Positions 1-5,239 of a stretch of 5,239 nucleotides of DNA are shown piece after piece. The position numbers were made by a program, and so were the translations under genes. Below the pieces are notes generated by a model, which did no database searches, had not been told where the DNA came from, and saw nothing but the letters and a program-made list of their open reading frames with translations. Source of the stretch: Pseudomonadaceae bacterium UBA5811. Lineage in GTDB: Bacteria > Pseudomonadota > Gammaproteobacteria > Pseudomonadales > Pseudomonadaceae. The stretch is from the NCBI GenBank assembly GCA_002417905.1, contig DIDB01000111.1, positions 1 through 5,239 on the forward strand, read 5' to 3'. Numbering within the stretch: position 1 is the first letter of the stretch; every line of letters starts with the position of its first letter.

Positions 1-29
1 ACAAGCACTGTCACGGCCGGATCAGCTGA
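1..29 (+). CDS. secA: SecA preprotein translocase ATPase, C-terminal end (partial)
   Basis: Only the last eight codons and the TGA stop (27-29) are present; the gene begins left of the window. Reading from base 3 gives KHCHGRIS followed by stop, and bases 1-2 (AC) fit the end of a Tyr codon. This matches the end of the SecA zinc-binding tail (CxCx8CH, usually followed by a few residues), with the final Cys-His pair visible at 9-14. SecA is the cytosolic motor ATPase of the Sec translocon, and this tail binds zinc and SecB. The following argJ gene supports the call, because secA-argJ adjacency is common in gamma- and betaproteobacteria. The call rests on a very short stretch plus synteny. Confidence 0.8.
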
Positions 30-87
30 TCCCGGCGACAGCCCTGCCAGCCGGGCGCCCTGCGGGCGGTCCGGCGGTGATCAGGCT
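24..87 (+). repeat. Imperfect stem-loop region spanning the secA stop codon
   Basis: AGCTGATC at 24-31 pairs with GATCAG-g-CT at 79-87, with one bulged G. Inside lie CCCGGC (31-36) facing GCCGGG (50-55) and CGCCC-TGC-GGGCG (56-68). The 5' arm contains the secA stop codon. No U-run follows directly, so it is not a classic intrinsic terminator. It could be an mRNA-stabilising or attenuating structure, or chance pairing in GC-rich DNA. The rest of the 126-base secA-argJ gap shows no convincing promoter. Confidence 0.35.
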
Positions 88-142
88 GTCACGCAAATCC
101 CTGAATCTGTTCTATCGTTCCCTCCCAGACTGTTTTTTCTTC

Positions 143-147
143 AGGAG
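143..147 (+). promoter_or_regulatory. Ribosome binding site of argJ
   Basis: AGGAG lies 8 bases before the ATG at 156, an ideal spacing. It fixes the argJ start, which also matches the conserved N-terminus MAVGLGPLP known from related ArgJ proteins. Confidence 0.85.
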
Positions 148-155
148 CTTTCCCC

Positions 156-1373
156 ATGGCTGTTGGTCTCGGTCCATTACCCCGGCTGTATCCGGTTCCC
201 GGTTTTGAGCTGGGCATTGCTTCGGCAGGCATCAAGCGCCCGGGCCGCAAGGATGTCGTGGTGATGCGTTGTGCTCCGGGCTCGGTGGTTGCGGGGGTGT
301 TTACCCTGAATGCTTTTTGTGCGGCTCCGGTGAGCCTGGCCCGGCAGCGGGTAGAAGGTCCGGTGCGCTACCTGCTGACCAATACTGGCAATGCCAATGC
401 CGGAACCGGTGAGCCCGGTCTGCTGGCCGCCCGTCAGACCTGTGCCCGCCTGGCCGCCCTGACGGGCGAGCCGGAAGATGTCGTGCTGCCGTTTTCCACC
501 GGCGTGATTGGCGAGCTGCTGCCTGTGGCAAAAATTGAAGCTGCCCTGCCAGCCGCCCTGGCGGACCTGAGGGTTGATCACTGGGCGGAAGCAGCCACTG
601 GCATCATGACGACGGACACCTTGCCCAAAGGGGCCAGCCAGCGTTTCCAGCATGCCGGCCAGACCATCACCGTTACCGGTATCAGCAAGGGTGCCGGAAT
701 GATCCGGCCCAATATGGCGACCATGCTGGGCTATATCGCCACGGATGCCAGGGTCAGCCGGCCGGTGTTGCAGGATCTGCTGCGGGATGCAGTCAACCGC
801 TCCTTCAACCGCATCACCATTGACGGGGATACCTCCACCAACGATTGCTGCATGCTGGTAGCCACCGGCCAGACGTCGTTGCCGGAAATCACTGCGGCCA
901 GTGGCGAGCTGTTCAGCCTGCTGAAAGAGGCTGTCCAGTCGGTAGCCATGGAACTGGCCCAGGCCATTGTCCGTGACGGTGAGGGCGCCACCAAATTTGT
1001 GACAGTACAGGTCAATGGCGGAGCGGGCCATCAGGAGTGCCTGGATGTGGCCTATGCCGTGGCCCATTCACCGCTGATCAAGACCGCGCTGTTTGCTTCG
1101 GACCCCAACTGGGGGCGGATTCTGGCGGCTGTGGGCCGGGCCGGGGTTGACCAGCTGGATGTCAGCCGGATTGATGTGTTCCTCGGCGATGTCTGTATCG
1201 TCCAGCAGGGCGGGCGGGCGGCCAGCTATACCGAAGAGCAGGGGGCCGCCGTAATGGCGCGGCCGGAAATTGCCATCCGCATCGAGCTGGGCCGGGGGGC
1301 GTGCAGTGAAACCATCTGGACCACGGATCTTTCCCACGAGTACGTGAAAATCAATGCCGAGTACCGGACCTGA
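156..1373 (+). CDS. argJ: Bifunctional ornithine acetyltransferase / N-acetylglutamate synthase ArgJ
   Basis: ArgJ moves the acetyl group from N-acetylornithine to glutamate, closing the cyclic arginine pathway; bifunctional forms also make N-acetylglutamate from acetyl-CoA. It acts in the cytosol. The 405-residue protein is full length. The self-cleavage site is seen in PNMATML, where the chain is expected to split between Ala188 and Thr189, making Thr189 the nucleophile of the beta chain. Other family motifs are STGVIGE (114-120, the Thr-Gly pair forming the oxyanion hole), TTDTLPKGA (152-160), SKGAGM (177-182), [10 protein letters not shown] (221-230), RDGEGATK (273-280) and the conserved C-terminus [10 protein letters not shown]. 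The N-terminus and overall wording resemble Pseudomonas ArgJ. It follows secA and is followed after 13 bases by the Nudix gene, so co-transcription is likely. Whether it is truly bifunctional cannot be decided from sequence; no separate argA is visible here. Confidence 0.97.
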   Translation: MAVGLGPLPRLYPVPGFELGIASAGIKRPGRKDVVVMRCAPGSVVAGVFTLNAFCAAPVSLARQRVEGPVRYLLTNTGNANAGTGEPGLLAARQTCARLAALTGEPEDVVLPFSTGVIGELLPVAKIEAALPAALADLRVDHWAEAATGIMTTDTLPKGASQRFQHAGQTITVTGISKGAGMIRPNMATMLGYIATDARVSRPVLQDLLRDAVNRSFNRITIDGDTSTNDCCMLVATGQTSLPEITAASGELFSLLKEAVQSVAMELAQAIVRDGEGATKFVTVQVNGGAGHQECLDVAYAVAHSPLIKTALFASDPNWGRILAAVGRAGVDQLDVSRIDVFLGDVCIVQQGGRAASYTEEQGAAVMARPEIAIRIELGRGACSETIWTTDLSHEYVKINAEYRT

Positions 1374-1386
1374 GGGTGGAAAGGGT

Positions 1387-2325
1387 ATGAGCGAGCCGTT
1401 GCAGGTGGTGGTTGCCGTTATCCGCAATGCCCGGGGGCAGGTGCTGATCGCCCGGCGGCCGGAGCACAAGCCCCAGGGTGGACTCTGGGAGTTTCCCGGT
1501 GGCAAGCGGGAGGCGGGCGAGTCTGCGGCGGTTGCGCTGGCCCGCGAACTGCGTGAAGAACTGGACATTGGCATCAGCCAGAGCCAGCCGCTGATCCGGG
1601 TCCAGCAGCCGGGCCTGCAACTGGAGGTTTTCGAGGTGACCGGGCATGACGGCGAGCCCCGGGGCGCCGAAGGCCAGCCGCTGCGCTGGGTTGATCCGGA
1701 GGATCTTCCGGAGTATGCCTTTCCGGAAAGCAACCGGGCGATCCTGGCGGCCGTCCGCCTGCCGGACCGCTATCTGATCACCCCACAGGGCCTGGACCGG
1801 CCCGGGCTGCTGAAGGGCCTGCGCCAGGCGCTGGTCTCCGGCCTCCGGCTGGTGCAGCTGCGGGCACCGGACATGTTTGATCCGGATTACCGGGATATGG
1901 CCGTGGATGCGGCAGGTCTCTGCGCGGGCCGGGCCCGGCTGATGCTGAAGGGGCCTTTTGAATGGCTGGGTGATTTTCCCTCGGCGGGCTGGCATCTGAC
2001 GGCCAGCCAGCTGCGCCGTCATGCGGCCCGGGGCCGGCCCTTTGGTCCGGAACGCTGGCTGGCCGCCTCCTGTCATGATGAAGAGGAGCTGCAATTGGCG
2101 GCGGACATGGGGGTGGATTTTGTCACCCTGTCGCCGGTCCAGCCGACGGCCTCGCATCCGGAGGCTGCGCCGCTGGGCTGGGAGCAGGCCCATGCGCTGG
2201 TGGCGCGGGCCAGTTGCCCGGTCTATCTGCTGGGCGGACTGGGCCCGGCTGAACTGCCCGTGGCCCGTGAGGCCGGAGCCCGGGGGATTGCGGCCATCCG
2301 GGGCCTGTGGCCTGCAGAATGCTGA
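1387..2325 (+). CDS. mutT: MutT-type Nudix hydrolase fused to a thiamine-phosphate-synthase-like (ThiE/TenI) domain
   Basis: A 312-residue, two-domain protein. Residues 1-130 are a MutT-like Nudix domain with WEFPGGK and a full Nudix box at 39-61 (G39, E45, R53-E54, E57-E58); the usual Gly near the box end is Asp60. MutT enzymes hydrolyse oxidised dGTP, and the box residues bind the metal. Residues about 135-308 form a TIM-barrel ThiE/TenI-like domain with QLR (157-159), GWHL (201-204), ASCHD (227-231), SPVQPT (249-254) and GGLG (283-286). The Lys after QLR and the IND motif of true thiamine-phosphate synthases are absent, so that reaction is doubtful. I recall the same fusion after argJ in Pseudomonas; the role of the second domain is unknown to me. 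The start at 1387 was chosen over an in-frame ATG at 1354 because the latter overlaps argJ, while GAGGG at 1372-1376 sits 10 bases upstream of 1387. Probably translated from the argJ transcript. Confidence 0.88.
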   Translation: MSEPLQVVVAVIRNARGQVLIARRPEHKPQGGLWEFPGGKREAGESAAVALARELREELDIGISQSQPLIRVQQPGLQLEVFEVTGHDGEPRGAEGQPLRWVDPEDLPEYAFPESNRAILAAVRLPDRYLITPQGLDRPGLLKGLRQALVSGLRLVQLRAPDMFDPDYRDMAVDAAGLCAGRARLMLKGPFEWLGDFPSAGWHLTASQLRRHAARGRPFGPERWLAASCHDEEELQLAADMGVDFVTLSPVQPTASHPEAAPLGWEQAHALVARASCPVYLLGGLGPAELPVAREAGARGIAAIRGLWPAEC

Positions 2326-2356
2326 ATTTGAGGTATCCCGCCGTATCTGGCTGCCG

Positions 2357-2393
2357 ATTGACTGGGTCAATCCTGATGATGGGCTCAATCAAT
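2357..2393 (+). promoter_or_regulatory. OxyR-like operator upstream of ahpC
   Basis: The 37 bases read ATTG-N7-CAAT-N7-ATGG-N7-CAAT. This is exactly the spacing of the OxyR consensus ATAG-N7-CTAT-N7-ATAG-N7-CTAT, and 12 of the 16 key bases agree, three in each quarter site. The first half is a perfect palindrome when flanks are included (GATTGA-N5-TCAATC, 2356-2372). It ends 57 bases before the ahpC start. OxyR is a LysR-type activator that binds as a tetramer and turns on ahpC under peroxide; LysR-type binding here is an inference. The core promoter is unclear: weak -10 candidates are TATGGC (2406-2411) and TAAGGT (2417-2422), as expected for an activator-dependent promoter. Confidence 0.6.
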
Positions 2394-2438
2394 CAGCCGG
2401 CCGGGTATGGCTGAGGTAAGGTAGCACCACCCAAAAAC

Positions 2439-2443
2439 AGGAG
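2439..2443 (+). promoter_or_regulatory. Ribosome binding site of ahpC
   Basis: AGGAG sits 7 bases before the ATG at 2451, in an A-rich stretch (CAAAAACAGGAGAACAGG). This suggests strong translation, as expected for an abundant peroxiredoxin. Confidence 0.88.
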
Positions 2444-2450
2444 AACAGGC

Positions 2451-3014
2451 ATGTCTCTGATCAATACCGAAGTTAAACCCTTTACAGCCACTGCATTCCA
2501 CAATGGCGCTTTCAAGGACGTGACCGAAGCAGACCTGAAAGGCAAATGGTCGGTTTTCTTCTTTTATCCGGCTGACTTCACCTTTGTCTGCCCGACTGAA
2601 CTGGGCGACCTGGCTGACCACTATGCCGAATTCCAGAAAGCCGGCGTGGAAATCTACAGTGTTTCGACCGACACTCACTTTACCCACAAGGCCTGGCATG
2701 ACACCTCGGAAACCATTGCCAAGATCAAGTTCCCGATGCTGGGTGATCCCACCGGCCAGATCAGCCGCAACTTTGATGTGCTGATCGAAGCGGCCGGTCT
2801 GGCTGACCGGGGGACTTTCGTGATTGATCCCCAGGGCAAAATCCAGATCGTGGAAGTCAATGCCGGTGGCGTGGGCCGTGATGCCGCCGAGCTGCTGCGC
2901 AAGGTCAAGGCGGCCCAGTATGTGGCCAGCCACCCGGGTGAAGTCTGCCCGGCCAAGTGGAAAGAGGGCGACAAGACCCTGGCCCCGTCCCTGGATCTGG
3001 TTGGCAAGATCTGA
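2451..3014 (+). CDS. ahpC: Alkyl hydroperoxide reductase subunit C (2-Cys peroxiredoxin, AhpC)
   Basis: AhpC reduces hydrogen peroxide, organic peroxides and peroxynitrite in the cytosol and is normally re-reduced by AhpF. The protein is 187 residues, the same length as E. coli AhpC as I recall it, and very similar from MSLINT to the C-terminus SLDLVGKI. The peroxidatic Cys47 lies in TFVCPTE with Thr44 three residues before it. The catalytic Arg is Arg120. The resolving Cys166 is in [10 protein letters not shown]. The GG(V)G-type and C-terminal segments typical of peroxide-sensitive, decamer-forming enzymes are present (NAGGVG, 137-142). It is preceded by an OxyR-like site and followed by a strong terminator, so it appears to be a single-gene unit. 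No ahpF follows; the next gene is convergent. It looks less GC-rich than its neighbours, which may reflect codon choice in a highly expressed gene. Confidence 0.97.
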   Translation: MSLINTEVKPFTATAFHNGAFKDVTEADLKGKWSVFFFYPADFTFVCPTELGDLADHYAEFQKAGVEIYSVSTDTHFTHKAWHDTSETIAKIKFPMLGDPTGQISRNFDVLIEAAGLADRGTFVIDPQGKIQIVEVNAGGVGRDAAELLRKVKAAQYVASHPGEVCPAKWKEGDKTLAPSLDLVGKI

Positions 3015-3020
3015 GGATAG

Positions 3021-3037
3021 CCTGCCGTTCCGGCGGG
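3021..3037 (+). repeat. Small hairpin between ahpC stop and terminator
   Basis: CCTGCCG-TTC-CGGCGGG forms a 7-bp stem with one G-U pair as plus-strand RNA; on the minus strand the same place is a C-A mismatch. It lies in the short space between the ahpC and kinase stop codons. It may add to mRNA 3'-end stability, but it has no U-run of its own. Confidence 0.4.
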
Positions 3038-5089
3038 TCAGCGACGCCCGGCCTGTGTGCCGGGCGTTGGCTTTTTCGGGGTATCCGGTCCGGCTGGTGC
3101 CAGTGGCAGGCGGATGGTGAACACGGAGCCCAGCCCCGGTCTGGACTGCACCTCCATCTGGCCCTTGTGGTTGTTGGTGATGATGAAGTACGACACGGAC
3201 AGCCCCAGTCCGGTCCCCTGGCCAACCTCCTTGGTGGTGAAAAAGGGTTCGAAAATCCGCTGGCGTACCTCTTCGGGCATGCCATTGCCATTGTCTTCCA
3301 CCTGAATTTCAATCCAGGGCGGGACACGGCGGGTGCGCAGGATGATGCGGCCTGCAGCACTGCCTGGACGCTGGTGAATGGCCTGGGCCGCATTTTTCAG
3401 CAGATTGAGCAGCACCTGCTCCAGCTCGTTGGCAATACAGGGCACCTGTTCGGCCTGGGGATCAAAGTCACGGACAATCTCGATGGCCCGGAAATCAAAG
3501 CCTTCAGCCAGAGCAAAGTCATTGCCGGCAATCTCCAGAGTCTGCCCGATCAGGACCGGCAGCTGGCTTTCTGTTCGCTGGCGACGGCTCATCCGGCTGA
3601 AGCTGAGCATATGGGTGACAATCCGTGCTGCCCGGCTTCCGGCCTGCTGGATACCATCCAGTAGCTGTGGAATCTCCCGGGCCTGCAAGTAATGGTTGAT
3701 CGCCTCCAGCCGGACCCCGGTTTCCCGGGCACTCTCCCGGTTGCGGGGCAAGTCGGGCGACAGCCGGCGGCGGATGTTCTGGACGTTGTGCAGTACGGCA
3801 CCCAGCGGATTGTTGATTTCATGGGCCATGCCAGCGGCCAGGCTGCCCACGGAGCGCATTTTTTCCGACTGGACCAGGATTTCCTCCAGACTGATCCGCT
3901 CGGTGATGTCATCAATACGGATGACAACACCCAGTCCGCCCCCGCCCACCAGCGGATAAAAAGTCAGTTCATGGGTGTGCAGGGCCCGGTCACAGGGCCA
4001 GCAAACCCGTTCCACCCGGGCCACTTTCTGCTGTCGGGCGGTATTCTGGATCTGGCCCAGCCAGGGCCCAAGGTCCGGAAAGGCAAACAGCAGCGGCTGG
4101 CCCACGGCATCCTCCAGCGCGGTGCCAGACAGCAGGCTGGCCTGCTGGTTCCACTGGGTTACCTGTAACGCTTCATCCACGGCAATCAGCGCTGAGGGCA
4201 TGGAGTCAATGATGCTGTTCAGATAACGCTGGAAACCGGTGAGCTTTTTCTCCATCCGGCTGCGCACCTGGACTTCCTGCTCCAGCTGGCGGTGGGAGCG
4301 GCGGGTCTGTTCGGTCAGCGCCTCGGAGCGCTCCAGGGCAGACTGGGTATCATCCCGGGCCTGCTTCAGCTGCTGCTCCCGGGCTTCAATATGGCTGAGC
4401 ATGTGGTTGAAAGCCTCCGTCAGGTGGCCGATCTCATCCATGGTTCCGGGTCGGGCCCGCAGGGCATAGTTTTTTTCCCGGGTCACCTGGCGGGTCAGCG
4501 CTTCCAGCTGGCGGATGGGCCGGGTGATCAGGCGGCGGATCTGGCGTGATACCAGCTGCCAGAGCAGGATGCTGACCAGCAGGATGCCCAGGCTGGCGGT
4601 AAGCATGCCGGTATAGAAAGCCGGCGGTAGCCCGAGGCGGGCTACCAGTAACAGATGGCCAGGCGGCTGGCCATCCCTGCTGGACAGCTCAACCTGCAGG
4701 CTGCTGTAAAAGGCTCCCGGCTGCCAGCTGGACAGTCCGGTCTGCCGGTCAGGCAGTTTCATGGCGTGGCCCCGGTACAGTCGGGCCAGACTGTTGCCGT
4801 CCGCGTCGTAAATGGCGGCGGCCCGTAGAGCGGTATAGCTGGCCAGCCGCTTCAGCAGCTCCCGGGCTGAGTCCCTGGAGCGCAGGGCGGTCTGGCTGAG
4901 CTCTGGCGTGGCGACCAGTGCGGCCAGACTTTGCAGGGCCTGGGGGGCGACGCTCTGCCGGGAAATCCAGTAGGCCGCACTGATAAAGGCCAGATTGGCG
5001 GTCAGCAGTACGGCGACCAGCAGCACCAGCATGGCGACCAGCAGTTTGCGGCCCACGGGCAGGTTTTCCAGATACTGGTGCAGTGACAT
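3038..5089 (-). CDS. Membrane sensor histidine kinase (periplasmic domain - HAMP - PAS - HisKA - HATPase)
   Basis: A 683-residue inner-membrane sensor kinase. Order: TM1 about 16-41; periplasmic domain about 42-158 with AAIYDADGNSLARLYRG (91-107), resembling small Cache/CHASE8-type sensors; TM2 about 159-180; HAMP about 180-233; coiled coil about 233-285; PAS about 286-395; HisKA with phospho-acceptor His423 in MAHEINNPLG; and HATPase_c with N-box Asn566 (NLLKNAAQA), G1 VEDNGNGM (597-604), F-box FEPFFTTK (613-620) and G2 GQGTGLGLS (623-631). All catalytic motifs are intact. The start at 5089 was chosen because GGAG (5100-5097) lies 7 bases upstream. The open frame extends to an ATG at 5182, but that adds an Ala-rich stretch overlapping the upstream gene out of frame, and an ATG at 5095 is too close to the GGAG. 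It is probably co-transcribed with the upstream gene (20-base gap). The signal and the partner regulator are unknown; no receiver domain is attached. Confidence 0.92.
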   Translation of the reverse strand: MSLHQYLENLPVGRKLLVAMLVLLVAVLLTANLAFISAAYWISRQSVAPQALQSLAALVATPELSQTALRSRDSARELLKRLASYTALRAAAIYDADGNSLARLYRGHAMKLPDRQTGLSSWQPGAFYSSLQVELSSRDGQPPGHLLLVARLGLPPAFYTGMLTASLGILLVSILLWQLVSRQIRRLITRPIRQLEALTRQVTREKNYALRARPGTMDEIGHLTEAFNHMLSHIEAREQQLKQARDDTQSALERSEALTEQTRRSHRQLEQEVQVRSRMEKKLTGFQRYLNSIIDSMPSALIAVDEALQVTQWNQQASLLSGTALEDAVGQPLLFAFPDLGPWLGQIQNTARQQKVARVERVCWPCDRALHTHELTFYPLVGGGGLGVVIRIDDITERISLEEILVQSEKMRSVGSLAAGMAHEINNPLGAVLHNVQNIRRRLSPDLPRNRESARETGVRLEAINHYLQAREIPQLLDGIQQAGSRAARIVTHMLSFSRMSRRQRTESQLPVLIGQTLEIAGNDFALAEGFDFRAIEIVRDFDPQAEQVPCIANELEQVLLNLLKNAAQAIHQRPGSAAGRIILRTRRVPPWIEIQVEDNGNGMPEEVRQRIFEPFFTTKEVGQGTGLGLSVSYFIITNNHKGQMEVQSRPGLGSVFTIRLPLAPAGPDTPKKPTPGTQAGRR
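3040..3076 (+). terminator. Rho-independent terminator of ahpC
   Basis: A nine-bp GC-rich stem, ACGCCCGGC (3044-3052) with GCCGGGCGT (3059-3067), has a six-base loop CTGTGT. It is extended outward by AGC (3040-3042) pairing with GCT (3070-3072), then followed by T's to 3076. The U-run is on the plus strand only, so it serves ahpC. The element lies wholly inside the last codons of the convergent histidine kinase gene, whose stop codon is at 3038-3040. Confidence 0.85.
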
Positions 5090-5109
5090 GGGCATTCTCC
5101 GTGGGCCAG

Positions 5110-5239
5110 TCAGTTGAGCGGCAGGTCCAGCACCTGCAGGCGCTGCAGCAGCTGTTGCTGCAGCTGCACCAGCCGGGGACACTCAAGGCGCAGGGCCTGT
5201 GCCTGCTGCAGGGCATAACCGAGCAGCCAGGCCTGCTCG
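5110..5239 (-). CDS. C-terminal end of an unidentified minus-strand gene (partial)
   Basis: Reading the minus strand from 5238 gives 42 open codons ending in a TGA at 5112-5110. The residues are mostly Leu, Gln and Ala (for example LLGYALQQAQALRL and LVQLQQQLLQRLQVL), so the tail is probably helical and perhaps coiled-coil. This frame looks more protein-like than the Ala/Pro-rich and Cys-rich readings of the other two minus frames. It stops 20 bases before the kinase start with a ribosome site between, which fits an operon in which this gene comes first. It might be a partner of the kinase, such as a sensor or binding protein, but that is inference only. I do not recognise the family. Confidence 0.65.
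   Translation of the reverse strand, partial: EQAWLLGYALQQAQALRLECPRLVQLQQQLLQRLQVLDLPLN

Noticed and set aside
86..116. Possible argJ promoter (CTGTCA ... TTCTAT) and arginine-repressor half-sites (CTGAAT; TGTCAC)
   Set aside because: The hexamers match poorly, and the ArgR-like pieces are only half-sites without the expected partner (no ATTCA arm, no AA after TGTCNC-N8).
133..138. T6 run before argJ as a terminator for secA
   Set aside because: No stable hairpin lies directly upstream of the T-run; the nearest structure ends at about 87.
177..1067. Long minus-strand open frame opposite argJ
   Set aside because: It has His/Gln/Gly-rich content without motifs, and argJ on the plus strand is certain over the same bases.
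2358..2363. TTGACT as the -35 box of the ahpC promoter
   Set aside because: No -10-like hexamer is found 16-18 bases downstream (around 2380-2387). The bases are better explained as part of the OxyR-like palindrome.
1351..2388. Long minus-strand open frame opposite the Nudix/ThiE gene
   Set aside because: It has low-complexity Gln/Arg/Pro-rich content with no recognisable motif and lies opposite a gene with clear family motifs; it is a shadow caused by GC-rich codons.
2957..4549. Several plus-strand open frames opposite the kinase gene (for example 2957-3664 and 3692-4168)
   Set aside because: They are antisense to conserved HATPase, HisKA and PAS motifs and have no family-like sequence or convincing ribosome sites.
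5093..5182. N-terminal extension of the kinase to an ATG at 5182, or to the ATG at 5095
   Set aside because: The extension is an Ala/Pro/Gly-rich reading that overlaps the upstream gene's coding end in another frame. The GGAG at 5100-5097 is well spaced only for the ATG at 5089.

Overview
The window looks like a chromosomal segment from a GC-rich gammaproteobacterium. The left part has the order secA - argJ - Nudix/ThiE-fusion gene, which I recall from Pseudomonas and relatives. The ArgJ protein is of the Pseudomonas type, while the AhpC protein is closer to the enterobacterial type, so I do not name a genus. No mobile element, CRISPR array, tRNA or rRNA was seen.

Layout. Bases 1-29 hold the last codons of secA (zinc-motif tail ending KHCHGRIS). 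A 126-base gap rich in inverted repeats follows, then argJ (156-1373), which handles acetyl-group recycling in arginine synthesis. Thirteen bases later comes a MutT-type Nudix hydrolase fused to a degenerate thiamine-phosphate-synthase-like domain (1387-2325), probably in the same transcript. A 125-base gap contains a four-part inverted-repeat array with exact OxyR spacing (2357-2393), placed to control ahpC (2451-3014), a typical 2-Cys peroxiredoxin gene. ahpC ends in a strong intrinsic terminator (3040-3076).

The right part is on the minus strand and converges on ahpC. A membrane-bound hybrid-architecture sensor histidine kinase (periplasmic domain, HAMP, PAS, HisKA, HATPase) runs from 5089 to 3038. 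I place its start 31 codons inside the longest open frame. Upstream of it, 20 bases away, is the 3' end of another minus-strand gene (5110-5239) whose function I cannot tell. No response regulator is in the window.

How they work together: argJ is central metabolism, the Nudix fusion is probably nucleotide-pool sanitation or house-cleaning, and ahpC is peroxide defence with its own regulated promoter. The kinase pair is a separate sensory unit. The most interesting points are the OxyR-like operator, the ahpC terminator buried in the kinase gene's 3' end, the loss of catalytic residues in the ThiE-like domain, a CxxC/HxH cluster in the kinase PAS domain, and an extended kinase dimerisation domain. 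I found no clear evidence for a wholly new system.
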